Shown here: positions 52,605 through 61,258 of the stretch, one piece after another
Numbering within the stretch: position 1 is the first letter of the stretch
How the letters are laid out: the number at the start of each line of letters is the position of its first letter
NCBI RefSeq assembly: GCF_021173675.1
Contig: NZ_JAIHON010000006.1
Span: 124,001 to 188,000 of the forward strand
Direction of reading: 5' to 3'
Origin: Streptomyces lincolnensis
GTDB taxonomy: Bacteria; Actinomycetota; Actinomycetes; Streptomycetales; Streptomycetaceae
Length of the DNA stretch: 64,000 bases
Notes under the pieces: model-generated
What the model was told of the DNA's origin: nothing
Database searches by the model: none
The model's input: the letters and a program-made list of their open reading frames with translations, nothing else
Translations under genes and position numbers: made by a program

Positions 52605-54104
52605 TCAGAGCGAACCGTCGGCGGTGTCCTGTTTGCCCCACTCGACCCGGGGGCTCTCGAAGTGGGCCGCGTGCCGCGGCGGGTGGGCGGCGGGGCCCAG
52701 GACGAAGACGTCCTCGGCGCCGTCGAGCACACCGCCCGAGGGGTCGTCGTCACCGGCCAGGCGCACCACGTCCCGCTCGGGCATGAGGATGTCGCGCACG
52801 ATCACGGCGCACAGGTAGAGCGTGCCCAGCAGGTGCACGGCGATGGCCCAGTGGTAGCCGTCGGTCGGCAGTCCCTTGTGGGCGTTGCCGCTGGTCGTGT
52901 AGGCGAGGTACATCCAGATGCCCAGGAAGTACGCCACCTCGCACGCCTGCCAGATCAGGAAGTCCCGCCACTTCGGCCGGGCCAGAGCGGCCAGCGGCAC
53001 CAGCCACAGGACGTACTGCGGCGAGTAGACCTTGTTGGTGAGGATGAACGCCGCGACGATCAGGAAGGCCAGCTGGGCGAAGCGCGGACGGCGCGGCGCG
53101 GCGAGCGTGAGCGCCGCGATGCCGCCGCAGCACAGCAGCACCAGCAGCGTGGCCATCGTGTTGACGGAGTCGGTGGTGGGCGGGTTGGTCGAGTTCTGGG
53201 CCCAGATCAGCCAGAACGAACCGAAGTCGACGCCGCGTTCCTGGCTGAACGTGTAGAACTTCGACCAGCCCTCGAAGGCGAAGAGCATCACCGGCAGGTT
53301 CACGACCAGCCAGGCGACCGCCGCGCCGGCCAGGGCGGTCCCGAACTCCCGCCACTTGCCCGCCCGCCAGCACAGCACCAGCAGCGGACCGAGCAGCAGG
53401 AAGGGATAGAGCTTGGCGGCCGTGGCCAGGCCCAGCAGGACGCCGAAGGCGAGGGCGCGGCCACGCGACCACATGAGCATCGCGGCGGCCGTCAGAGCGA
53501 CCGCCAGCAGGTCCCAGTTGATGGTGGCGGTCAGCGCGGCGGCGGGCGCCAGGGCGACCAGCAGGCCGTCCCAGGGGCGCCGGGCGTGCGTACGGGTCAC
53601 GCAGACGACGATGACGGCGGCGCACACCATCAGCATCCCGGCGTTGACCATCCAGTACCACTGTTCCTGGTCCTGGATGGTGCCGCTGCCGGGCGTGAGC
53701 CAGGAGGCGACCTCCATGAACACGCCAGTCAGCACCGGGTACTCGAGGTACTGCATGTCGCCGGGCAGCCGGTCGAAGTACGGCACCAGCCCGTCGGCGA
53801 AGCCGCGTCCCTGGTAGAGGTGCGGGATGTCCGAGTAGCACGCGTGCGTGTACTGCGAGCTGGCGCCGAAGAACCAGGCGCCGTTGTAGCAGGGCGCCTT
53901 CTGGACCAGGCCGAGGGCGAACATCCCGATCCCCACCAGCGCGATCACCCGCACGGGAGTCCACCAGGACGTCCCGATGAGGGCACGCCGTCCGAGCGGG
54001 CCACCGATCAACTCGCTGCCGGCCGCGGCCACCTTGTCGTCCCGGGTGGGCCGTACCGTATCCGGCTCCTGCACGCGCGCCGGCGTCGATTCTGCACTGG
54101 GCAT
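52605..54104 (-). CDS. GT-C (DUF2029/GT87-type) membrane glycosyltransferase
   Basis: Protein of 499 aa with about ten membrane helices. It has the GT87/DUF2029 pattern: an extracytoplasmic loop PYFDRLPGDMQYLEYPVLTGVFMEV after helix 1, later LLLGLATAAKLYPFLLLGPLL, and VYSPQYVLWLVPLAALARP. Such enzymes are polyprenyl-phosphate-mannose-dependent mannosyltransferases of lipoglycan or cell-wall glycans. ATG 54104 is chosen because upstream codons have no support. It faces the femX pair across a bidirectional terminator. Confidence 0.85.
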   Translation of the reverse strand: MPSAESTPARVQEPDTVRPTRDDKVAAAGSELIGGPLGRRALIGTSWWTPVRVIALVGIGMFALGLVQKAPCYNGAWFFGASSQYTHACYSDIPHLYQGRGFADGLVPYFDRLPGDMQYLEYPVLTGVFMEVASWLTPGSGTIQDQEQWYWMVNAGMLMVCAAVIVVCVTRTHARRPWDGLLVALAPAAALTATINWDLLAVALTAAAMLMWSRGRALAFGVLLGLATAAKLYPFLLLGPLLVLCWRAGKWREFGTALAGAAVAWLVVNLPVMLFAFEGWSKFYTFSQERGVDFGSFWLIWAQNSTNPPTTDSVNTMATLLVLLCCGGIAALTLAAPRRPRFAQLAFLIVAAFILTNKVYSPQYVLWLVPLAALARPKWRDFLIWQACEVAYFLGIWMYLAYTTSGNAHKGLPTDGYHWAIAVHLLGTLYLCAVIVRDILMPERDVVRLAGDDDPSGGVLDGAEDVFVLGPAAHPPRHAAHFESPRVEWGKQDTADGSL

Positions 54105-54394
54105 GGAGACATCCTGCCGTACGCCGCCGTAGGTGCCCCCCTGTGCCGCCCGGACGGTGTCACCGGACCCGCGGTCGCGGTCGGTGCATTGGCCGGGGAA
54201 TACCCGGACCCACACGCCGGGAATCCGCCACGCGTGGCGCGTTTACGCCAATCTTTCGTCCCCGTATACGCAGAAATATCGGCATTGAAAAATCTTGCTG
54301 GTGTCCAGCGCCGACACATAAAGTGAGCGTCGCGAACCGGAATGCAGAATTTACCCGGAATTCTTCGCTTTATGCGAAAAGGCAAGGGGGAACG

Positions 54395-54847
54395 ATGAGG
54401 ACATCGACAAAGGTCAAGGCCGCCGCCGTCGCCGGAGCGGCGATGACCGCCGTACTGATCCCGCTGGGCGGGACCTCGTACGCGGCCGGCTGCAACAGCA
54501 CCGGGTGCGACAACAAGGGCCCCATGACCATGGACTGCAGCGACCAGTACACGACCACGGCGCGGACGGTGAACAACAACAACCGGATCGCCGAGCTGAG
54601 ATGGTCGAGCACCTGTGACGCGGCCTGGGTCCGTGTGCACAACGAGTCGAGCAACCCGATCTACGGCGCGTCCGGGTACATCGAGAAGTACAACTCGTCC
54701 GGGACGCTCCTCAGGTCGCTCTCCGTCGACGTGCCGAGTTCCGGGAACGACTGGTCGAACATGCTGGGCGGAGCCTCGTACCAGTACCGGATCTGCATCA
54801 GGTTCCAGGGTGACGAATACCCCATGAAGTGCAGCACCAAGTTCTGA
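54395..54847 (+). CDS. secreted DUF2690-type small protein
   Basis: Protein of 150 aa. A signal peptide (MRTSTKVKAAAVAGAAMTAVLIPLGGTSYA) is followed by a compact domain with four Cys pairs of the DUF2690 type: GCNSTGCDNKGP, MDCSDQYTTTARTV, RWSSTCDAAWVRVHN and ICIRF...MKCSTKF. Members are small secreted proteins of unknown function. Upstream DNA (about 54238-54390) is clearly AT-richer than the surroundings and has a strong GGGGGAACG ribosome binding site. No partner gene indicates a role. Confidence 0.85.
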   Translation: MRTSTKVKAAAVAGAAMTAVLIPLGGTSYAAGCNSTGCDNKGPMTMDCSDQYTTTARTVNNNNRIAELRWSSTCDAAWVRVHNESSNPIYGASGYIEKYNSSGTLLRSLSVDVPSSGNDWSNMLGGASYQYRICIRFQGDEYPMKCSTKF

Positions 54848-54866
54848 TCCGTTCCGGATGACAAAA

Positions 54867-54902
54867 AATATCGGGGCCCGCCGTTCGGCGGGCCCCGATA
54901 TT
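54867..54902. terminator. bidirectional terminator with 16-bp perfect stem
   Basis: AATATCGGGGCCCGCC pairs perfectly with GGCGGGCCCCGATATT over a GTTC loop, with A-tracts and T-tracts at the ends. Placed between the DUF2690 gene (+) and the PBP gene (-). Confidence 0.95.
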
Positions 54903-54940
54903 CGTCATCCCGGTGTCATGCCGGGCTCGTCACCCGGCGG

Positions 54941-57613
54941 TCATCCGAAGATGCCTCCGTTGTTGCCGTTCCCTCTGCTGCTGCCGTCCGTCTCCGTGGG
55001 TGTCGGCGTGGGCGTCACGCCTCCACCCCCGTCCGTGCCACCGGTGTCCGTACCGCCGGTGTCGGTGCACTGCCAGTCGAACTGGCAGGTCGGCGTGGGC
55101 GTGGGCGTCGGGGACGGCGCGGTCTCGCTGGGCGTCGGACTCGGCGTCGGGCTGGCCGACTCAGTCTCGCTCGGCGTCGGGGTCGGCGTGGGCGTCGGGG
55201 CGGCGTTGACGACCTCACCGATGGGCTCCGGCGTCGGGAAGTCCATCACCGGCGCGCCCTCGAGTGCCTGCTCCATGTAGTCGTGCCAGATCTCGGCCGG
55301 GAACGACGCACCGTGGATCTTCTCCTGGCCACCCGTTCCGTACATCTTCAGGAACTGGCGGTTCTTCTTGGTCTCGTCGTCGTCCATCCGGAACATGCTG
55401 ATCGCGGTGGACAGCTGCGGGGTGTAGCCGACGAACCAGGCGGACTTGTTGCCGTCCGTGGTACCGGTCTTGCCCGCCACGTCACGGCCGGGCAGCTGGG
55501 CGTTGGTACCCGTACCGTCGTCGACCACGGTCTTGAGGACGTCCGTGACGTTGTCCGCGACATTCTTCTCGAACACCTGGGTGGGCGCGGACTTGTGGGT
55601 GTAGACCGTGCCGTCCTTGTCGTTGACCTTCTGCACGGAGAACGGCTCGTTCTTCTTGCCGCTGGCCGCGAAGGTGGCGTAGGCACCCGCCATACGGATC
55701 GCGCTGGGGTCGGAGATACCGATGGAGAAGGACGGGAAGTTGGTGCCGGCCAGGCTGTTCTCCTTGACGCCGGCGTCCATCGCCGCCTCCTTCACCTTGT
55801 CCAGCCCGACGTCCATGCCGAGCTGCACGAAGGCGGAGTTCACGGACTCCCGCATCGCCTCACGGAGGTCGATCCGGTAGTTCGGGGGAGAGCCGTAGGA
55901 CTGCTTACCGTCGTTCTCCTGGAGCCACTCCTTGCCCTTCTCGTTCTTCCAGATCGTGCCGTCGTAGTTCTTGATCTTCAGGTTGTTCTTGCCGTTGAAC
56001 AGGCTCTTCGGGGAGACCTTGGTGCGCTCGTCCTGAGCCTGGGTCGGCCCGAGGTCCGGGTCGCGCACGCCCCACTTCATCGCCGCCGCGAGCACGAAGG
56101 GCTTGAAGGTCGAACCGACCTGGGCACCGGTGGCGTCGGCGTTGTTGGTGAAGTGCTTGGTGGCGTCCTCACCGCCGTAGATGGCCTTGATGGCACCCGT
56201 CGCCGGATCCACCGAAGCCCCGCCGAACTGGACGTGGGTGTCCGTGTCCGGGCGTTCCTTGGGCTTGATGTTCGCCTTCTGGACCTTCTGTACGGCCGTC
56301 TCGAGCTCCTTGACCTTCTTCTTGTCGAAGGTCGTGTAGATCGAGTAGCCGCCCGTCTGGAGCTTGTCGGCGGGAACGATGTCGTTGTTGATCAGGTACG
56401 CCTTGGCGAGGTCGACGAGGTAGCCCGTCTGGCCGCTCAGAGCGTTGTTGCTGCGCGGGTTCTGCCACCGGGGAAGCGTCGTGTACTTGGCCCGCGTCGC
56501 GGGGTCCAGGTGCTTGTACTCGACCATCTTGTCGAGGGTGTCCTGCATCTGCGTCAATGCACGCCGCTGGTTGGCCTCGGGGGTGGCGCCCGGGTCGATC
56601 GAGGTCGAACCCGCCGGGTCGTAGTACGTGGCGCCCTTCAGCATCGCCGACAGGAAGGCGCACTCACCCTCGTTCAGGTCCTTGGCGTCCTTGTTGAAGT
56701 ACGCCCGCGCGGCCGCCTGGATCCCGTAGGCCCCGCGACCGTAGTACGCGGAGTTCAGGTAGCCCTCCATGATCTTGTCCTTCGACACGGTGGAGCCCAC
56801 CTTGATCGAGACGAAGATCTCCTTGAACTTCCGCGAGACGGTCTGGGACTGGTCGTCCAGCATCGCGTTCTTCACGTACTGCTGGGTGATGGTGGAGCCA
56901 CCCTGCGTCTGGCCGCCCCTGGCCATGTTGAACACGGCACGGGCGATGCCCTTGGGGTCGATGCCGCTGTCGCTGTAGAAGGTCTTGTTCTCCTGCGAGA
57001 TCACGGCGTACTGCATCGCCTTGGGGATCTGCGCGAGATTGACGTTCTGGCGGTTCGTCTCGCCGCCGGTCGCGACCATCTCCGTGTTGTCGGACCAGTA
57101 GAAGACGTTGTTCTGGGCCGACGCGGTCTTCGCGATGTCCGGCACGCCCACCATGGCGTACGCGATGCCCGCGACGGCCACCATGCTGCCGAAGAACCCG
57201 ATGAACAGGCCCGTCACGAGCTTCCAGGACGGCACCCAGCGCGCCACGCCGTACTTGCCCGCGCGGGGATAGTCGATGATCCGCTTCTTGTCGGGGACGG
57301 GTCGCCCCCGGCCGCGGCCGGGCCCGGCGGGGGCACCGCGGCGGCCCCGGCCCGCGGGCTCGGCAGCTCTGCGCCGGCTTCCGCCGCTTCTCTGGGCCGC
57401 CCGGCGGGCCTCGGCCCGGCCGCCTTGCGGACGATCCTCGCCTCCCGGGTCGTAAGAGTCCGACGCATGGGAACTCAGCCCATAGTCGGAAGGAGATCCG
57501 GTGGCGCCTCGCGGTGCCGCGCGGCGGCCGGAGGACGAACCGGACTGGCCGCGTCGGGCCGCGGCACGTCCGCCTCCCTGCGGCTGCGGCGGTTTGCGAC
57601 GGTGCTCGCTCAT
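54941..57613 (-). CDS. class A penicillin-binding protein (PBP1-like)
   Basis: Protein of 890 aa. Order: basic, Gly/Arg-rich cytoplasmic tail with RRG and RPG repeats (about 1-120), one membrane helix (LVTGLFIGFFGSMVAVAGIA), glycosyltransferase GT51 (SQENKTFYSDSGID near 204, RGGQTQGGSTITQQYVKN), then transpeptidase with SxxK in GSTFKPFVLAAA (near 499), SxN in SVNSAFVQL and KTGTTDG (near 713). The extracytoplasmic C-terminus is a long PTPTPTPSET repeat tail. It polymerises and cross-links peptidoglycan at the tip or septum. ATG 57613 has GAGGAG upstream. Confidence 0.95.
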   Translation of the reverse strand: MSEHRRKPPQPQGGGRAAARRGQSGSSSGRRAAPRGATGSPSDYGLSSHASDSYDPGGEDRPQGGRAEARRAAQRSGGSRRRAAEPAGRGRRGAPAGPGRGRGRPVPDKKRIIDYPRAGKYGVARWVPSWKLVTGLFIGFFGSMVAVAGIAYAMVGVPDIAKTASAQNNVFYWSDNTEMVATGGETNRQNVNLAQIPKAMQYAVISQENKTFYSDSGIDPKGIARAVFNMARGGQTQGGSTITQQYVKNAMLDDQSQTVSRKFKEIFVSIKVGSTVSKDKIMEGYLNSAYYGRGAYGIQAAARAYFNKDAKDLNEGECAFLSAMLKGATYYDPAGSTSIDPGATPEANQRRALTQMQDTLDKMVEYKHLDPATRAKYTTLPRWQNPRSNNALSGQTGYLVDLAKAYLINNDIVPADKLQTGGYSIYTTFDKKKVKELETAVQKVQKANIKPKERPDTDTHVQFGGASVDPATGAIKAIYGGEDATKHFTNNADATGAQVGSTFKPFVLAAAMKWGVRDPDLGPTQAQDERTKVSPKSLFNGKNNLKIKNYDGTIWKNEKGKEWLQENDGKQSYGSPPNYRIDLREAMRESVNSAFVQLGMDVGLDKVKEAAMDAGVKENSLAGTNFPSFSIGISDPSAIRMAGAYATFAASGKKNEPFSVQKVNDKDGTVYTHKSAPTQVFEKNVADNVTDVLKTVVDDGTGTNAQLPGRDVAGKTGTTDGNKSAWFVGYTPQLSTAISMFRMDDDETKKNRQFLKMYGTGGQEKIHGASFPAEIWHDYMEQALEGAPVMDFPTPEPIGEVVNAAPTPTPTPTPSETESASPTPSPTPSETAPSPTPTPTPTCQFDWQCTDTGGTDTGGTDGGGGVTPTPTPTETDGSSRGNGNNGGIFG

Positions 57614-57966
57614 CGAACGACTACTCCTCGGGCAGGCGCACCCTTGCGCGCCTGGAAACGGCGGCTGGTTTCCGGTCCCCCCGAAGTACGGATGCGGTCG
57701 CTTCTGCATTCACCCGTACTGCACCAAGGACAGTGACGCCCCCCAGGCGTCACTTGGTTCCCGGTGGCGTACATGGCGCACAGCCTACGCACCGTCAAAA
57801 CCTGCCTAGCCCCGAAGTTCACCCCAAATCAGGCAACTTGCTTCCGATGAATCGTTGATGTGATCCCGTTCACCGATCTCCCACTTGCCGCATACACAAG
57901 GCCGTTCTATCGTCCTGATGTATCGAGTCGATACATCGGAGCGACATAAGGCGAGGAGGCGAGCGT
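57614..57966. promoter_or_regulatory. divergent PBP/padR promoter region
   Basis: About 350 bp between the PBP and PadR genes. Apart from the PadR operator at 57917-57937, no gene or other signal was identified. Confidence 0.45.
57917..57937. promoter_or_regulatory. palindromic operator of the PadR regulator
   Basis: A 21-bp palindrome with core TGTATCGAGTCGATACA lies 30 bp before the PadR gene. PadR proteins bind such AT-rich palindromes, so autoregulation is likely. Confidence 0.8.
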
Positions 57967-58650
57967 ATGAGCCGGCGTTCCGGGATCCTCGAGTTCGCCG
58001 TCCTCGGCCTGCTTCGTGAGTCCCCGATGCACGGCTATGAGCTGCGCAAACGACTCAACACCTCGCTGGGCGTGTTCCGAGCCTTCAGCTACGGGACCCT
58101 GTACCCCTGCCTCAAGACGCTGGTCGCCAACGGCTGGTTGATCGAGGAGCCGGGGAACACCCCCGAGGACGCCCTCGCCGCACCACTCGCAGGGCGTCGC
58201 GCCAAGATCGTCTATCGGTTGACGGCGGAAGGTAAGGAGCACTTCGAGGAGCTCCTCTCGCAGACCGGTCCCGACGCCTACGAGGACGAGCACTTCGCCG
58301 CTCGGTTCGCCTTCTTCGGGCAGACCTCGCGCGATGTGCGCATGCGCGTCCTCGAAGGTCGGCGCAGCCGGCTGGAAGAACGCCTGGAGAAGATGAGCAT
58401 CTCTCTGGCGCGAACCCGGGAGCGCCTCGACGACTACACGCTTGAGCTCCAGCGCCACGGGATGGAGTCCGTGGAGCGCGAAGTGCGCTGGCTGAACGAG
58501 CTCATCGAGAGCGAGCGGGCCGGACGGGACCTGAAGGGTTCCGCCTCAGGGGGGTCCGCTCAGCACGACACCACATCTGGAGCGTCGGGCGATCTGCCCC
58601 GTCCCGGGGACACCCCCGGGACGGATTCGCCGGACGACACCGCCACGTGA
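57967..58650 (+). CDS. PadR-family transcriptional regulator
   Basis: Protein of 227 aa. N-terminal PadR winged helix: ILEFAVLGLLRESPMHGYELRKRLN, FSYGTLYPCLKTLVANGWL, RRAKIVYRLTAEGKEHFEELL. A helical coiled-coil dimerisation domain (Vir_act_alpha_C-like, about 105-180) follows, and then a disordered Ser/Gly/Pro tail. It is preceded by its own palindrome and is followed 44 bp later by ino1 in the same direction, so ino1 may be part of its regulon. The ligand is unknown. Confidence 0.9.
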   Translation: MSRRSGILEFAVLGLLRESPMHGYELRKRLNTSLGVFRAFSYGTLYPCLKTLVANGWLIEEPGNTPEDALAAPLAGRRAKIVYRLTAEGKEHFEELLSQTGPDAYEDEHFAARFAFFGQTSRDVRMRVLEGRRSRLEERLEKMSISLARTRERLDDYTLELQRHGMESVEREVRWLNELIESERAGRDLKGSASGGSAQHDTTSGASGDLPRPGDTPGTDSPDDTAT

Positions 58651-58694
58651 GAGCCCCGTCAGGGCCTCACTCGTACACACAGGGAGCAACCGGA

Positions 58695-59777
58695 ATGGGT
58701 TCGGTTCGCGTAGCCATCGTCGGCGTGGGCAACTGCGCCGCGTCGCTGGTTCAGGGAGTCGAGTACTACAAGGACGCCGATCCGGCGTCCAGGGTCCCCG
58801 GTCTGATGCACGTCCAGTTCGGCGACTACCACGTCCGTGACGTCGAGTTCGTCGCCGCGTTCGACGTCGACGCCAAGAAGGTCGGCCTGGACCTCGCGGA
58901 CGCCATCGGCGCCTCCGAGAACAACACCATCAAGATCTGCGACGTGCCGAACACCGGCGTCACGGTCCAGCGCGGCCACACCCTCGACGGTCTGGGCAAG
59001 TACTACCGCGAGACCATCGAGGAGTCCGCCGAGGCCCCGGTCGACGTCGTCCAGGTCCTCAAGGACAAGCAGGTCGACGTCCTGGTCTGCTACCTGCCGG
59101 TGGGTTCCGAGGCCGCGGCGAAGTTCTACGCCCAGTGCGCCATCGACGCGCGGGTCGCCTTCGTCAACGCCCTTCCGGTCTTCATCGCCGGGACCAAGGA
59201 GTGGGCGGACAAGTTCACCGAGGCGGGCGTCCCGATCGTCGGCGACGACATCAAGTCGCAGGTCGGCGCCACCATCACGCACCGCGTCATGGCGAAGCTG
59301 TTCGAGGACCGGGGCGTCGTCCTGGACCGCACGATGCAGCTGAACGTCGGCGGCAACATGGACTTCAAGAACATGCTCGAGCGTGAGCGCCTGGAGTCCA
59401 AGAAGATCTCCAAGACGCAGGCCGTCACCTCCCAGATCCGCGACCGTGACCTGGGTGCGGACAACGTCCACATCGGCCCGTCCGACTACGTCGCCTGGCT
59501 CGACGACCGCAAGTGGGCCTACGTCCGTCTGGAGGGCCGCGCCTTCGGTGATGTCCCGCTGAACCTGGAGTACAAGCTCGAGGTCTGGGACTCCCCGAAC
59601 TCCGCCGGCGTCATCATCGACGCCCTGCGCGCCGCGAAGATCGCCAAGGACCGCGGCATCGGCGGCCCGATCCTGTCGGCGTCGAGCTACTTCATGAAGT
59701 CCCCGCCGGTGCAGTACTTCGACGACGAGGCCCGCGAGAACGTCGAGAAGTTCATCAACGGCGACGTCGAGCGCTGA
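58695..59777 (+). CDS. ino1: inositol-3-phosphate synthase
   Basis: Protein of 360 aa, typical for the short actinomycete enzyme. It converts glucose 6-phosphate to myo-inositol 3-phosphate with NAD. The N-terminal Rossmann motif VAIVGVGNCAASLVQG and the conserved stretches ADKFTEAGVPIVGDDIKSQVGATITHR, LNVGGNMDFKNML and IGPSDYVAWLDDRKWAYVRLEG are clear. Actinomycetes need inositol for phosphatidylinositol and mycothiol. ATG 58695 has AGGGAG upstream. It follows the PadR gene closely and ends at a hairpin. Confidence 0.95.
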   Translation: MGSVRVAIVGVGNCAASLVQGVEYYKDADPASRVPGLMHVQFGDYHVRDVEFVAAFDVDAKKVGLDLADAIGASENNTIKICDVPNTGVTVQRGHTLDGLGKYYRETIEESAEAPVDVVQVLKDKQVDVLVCYLPVGSEAAAKFYAQCAIDARVAFVNALPVFIAGTKEWADKFTEAGVPIVGDDIKSQVGATITHRVMAKLFEDRGVVLDRTMQLNVGGNMDFKNMLERERLESKKISKTQAVTSQIRDRDLGADNVHIGPSDYVAWLDDRKWAYVRLEGRAFGDVPLNLEYKLEVWDSPNSAGVIIDALRAAKIAKDRGIGGPILSASSYFMKSPPVQYFDDEARENVEKFINGDVER

Positions 59778-59825
59778 CCGGCACAGCGAACCACGCACTG
59801 AAAAACGCTCCTGCCAGGGCTATCG

Positions 59826-59857
59826 AGGGTCTCCGGGTGGTATCGCCCGGGGACCCT
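59826..59857 (+). terminator. terminator after ino1
   Basis: AGGGTC and GACCCT form the base of a stem that continues through CCGGG/CCCGG, with a short interior irregularity, 49 bp after the ino1 stop. Confidence 0.75.
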
Positions 59858-59880
59858 CCCCGTATGTGAGGCTGTCCTCC

Positions 59881-61167
59881 ATGTCCGTCGTGCGTGACCT
59901 GCGCGTCCTGCTCCGCCTGAGGAACTTCCGACGTCTGCTCGCCGTACGGCTGCTCTCCCAGGGGGCCGACGGCGTCTACCAGATCGCGCTCGCCGCCTAC
60001 GTCGTCTTCTCACCGGAGAAGCAGACCTCCGCCACCGCGATCGCCTCCGCGATGGCCGTCCTACTGCTCCCGTACTCCCTGGTGGGCCCCTTCGCCGGCG
60101 TCCTGCTCGACCGCTGGCGCCGCCGCCAGGTCTTCCTCTACGGCAATCTGGTGCGCGCCGTGATGGCCACGGCCACCGCCGTGCTGATGATCAGTGATGT
60201 CCCCGACTGGCTCTTCTACGTCTCCGCGCTGTGCGTCACCGCCGTCAACCGCTTCGTCCTCTCCGGTCTGTCCGCCGCGCTGCCCCGCGTCGTCGACGCC
60301 GAGCGCCTGGTGATCGCCAACTCCCTCTCCCCGACCGCGGGCACTCTCGCGGCGACGGCCGGCGGCGGCCTCGCCTTTCTGCTGCGCCTGGTGGTCGCCG
60401 ACTCCGACGCGGCCGTCGTGCTGCTGGGAGCCGGACTGTATCTCTGCGGCGCGCTCGCCTCCCTGCGCATCGCACCGGAACTGCTGGGGCCCGACCGCGA
60501 GTCGGTGCAGCCCCGCCTCGGCGCGGCGCTCGCCGGAACCGCCCGTGATCTGGTGGCGGGGGTACGTCACCTCGCCGAACCCTCCCGCCGGGAAGCCGCC
60601 TGGGCGCTCGGCGCGATGTCCCTGATGCGGTTCTGCTACGGCGCCCTGCTGGTGATGCTGCTGATGCTCTGCCGGTACGCCCTGACCTCCGACGCCGATG
60701 ACGGACTCGCCCTCCTGGGCCTGGCGCTGGGCATCTCCGGTGCCGGCTTCTTCGCGGCGGCCGTCGTGACGCCCTGGGCGGCGGGGCGGCTCGGTCCCGG
60801 CCGCTGGATCGTCGTGTGCGCCGCGGCCGCCGCGGTCCTGGAACCCGCGCTCGGCCTGCCCTTCGCCACCGCACCCATGCTCGCCGCGGCGTTCGTACTG
60901 GGACTGACGACCCAGGGCGCGAAGATCGCCACGGACACGATCGTGCAGTCCTCGGTCGAGGACGGCTTCCGCGGGCGGATCTTCTCCGTCTACGACGTGC
61001 TCTTCAACGTCGCTTTCGTGGGCGCCGCCGCCGTCGCCGCCCTGATGCTTCCGCGGGACGGCCGCTCGGTGCCGTTGGTGGTCACGGTCGCGGTGATCTA
61101 CGGGGTGGTCGGGACGATGTTTCACGTGAAACATCGCCGGACGGCGGATCCGAGCGCATCCCGATAA
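59881..61167 (+). CDS. MFS transporter
   Basis: Protein of 428 aa with twelve predicted helices: RNFRRLLAVRLLSQGADGVYQIALAAYVVF at the start, LVGPFAGVLLDRWRRRQVFLYGNLVRA (loop 2-3 motif), and FRGRIFSVYDVLFNVAFVGAAAVAAL near the end. The C-terminal tail is written partly by a parS site (MFHVKHR), so the parS lies inside the coding sequence. ATG 59881 is chosen; GTG 59866 is in frame. Substrate unknown. Confidence 0.88.
   Translation: MSVVRDLRVLLRLRNFRRLLAVRLLSQGADGVYQIALAAYVVFSPEKQTSATAIASAMAVLLLPYSLVGPFAGVLLDRWRRRQVFLYGNLVRAVMATATAVLMISDVPDWLFYVSALCVTAVNRFVLSGLSAALPRVVDAERLVIANSLSPTAGTLAATAGGGLAFLLRLVVADSDAAVVLLGAGLYLCGALASLRIAPELLGPDRESVQPRLGAALAGTARDLVAGVRHLAEPSRREAAWALGAMSLMRFCYGALLVMLLMLCRYALTSDADDGLALLGLALGISGAGFFAAAVVTPWAAGRLGPGRWIVVCAAAAAVLEPALGLPFATAPMLAAAFVLGLTTQGAKIATDTIVQSSVEDGFRGRIFSVYDVLFNVAFVGAAAVAALMLPRDGRSVPLVVTVAVIYGVVGTMFHVKHRRTADPSASR
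61119..61132. promoter_or_regulatory. parS: parS site inside the MFS coding sequence
   Basis: A perfect GTTTCACGTGAAAC encoding the MFHVK segment of the MFS C-terminus. Confidence 0.92.
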
Positions 61168-61173
61168 GGCGTC

Positions 61174-61203
61174 GGGGTCATGTTTCACGTGAAACATGAC
61201 CCC
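61174..61203. terminator. parS: 30-bp perfect palindrome containing parS at its centre
   Basis: GGGGTCAT, then the perfect parS GTTTCACGTGAAAC (61182-61195), then ATGACCCC. It separates the convergent MFS and pcnA genes, as the 42851 palindrome separates another convergent pair. Confidence 0.92.
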
Positions 61204-61250
61204 GTTTCGCGGGCCCGGACCCGCTTCGTTTCGCGGACCTGGACCCGCTC
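61203..61250. repeat. 24-bp tandem repeat, two copies
   Basis: Two 24-bp units at 61203-61226 and 61227-61250, each beginning CGTTTCGCGG and containing GGACCCGCT, with 3 differences. They adjoin the parS palindrome and end 8 bp before the pcnA stop. Confidence 0.8.
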
Positions 61251-61258
61251 GACGTACC

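Noticed and set aside
55283..57736. 817-codon + strand frame over the PBP gene
   Set aside because: Antisense to the PBP gene, whose catalytic motifs are all present; its start lies in the middle of the C-terminal repeat tail.
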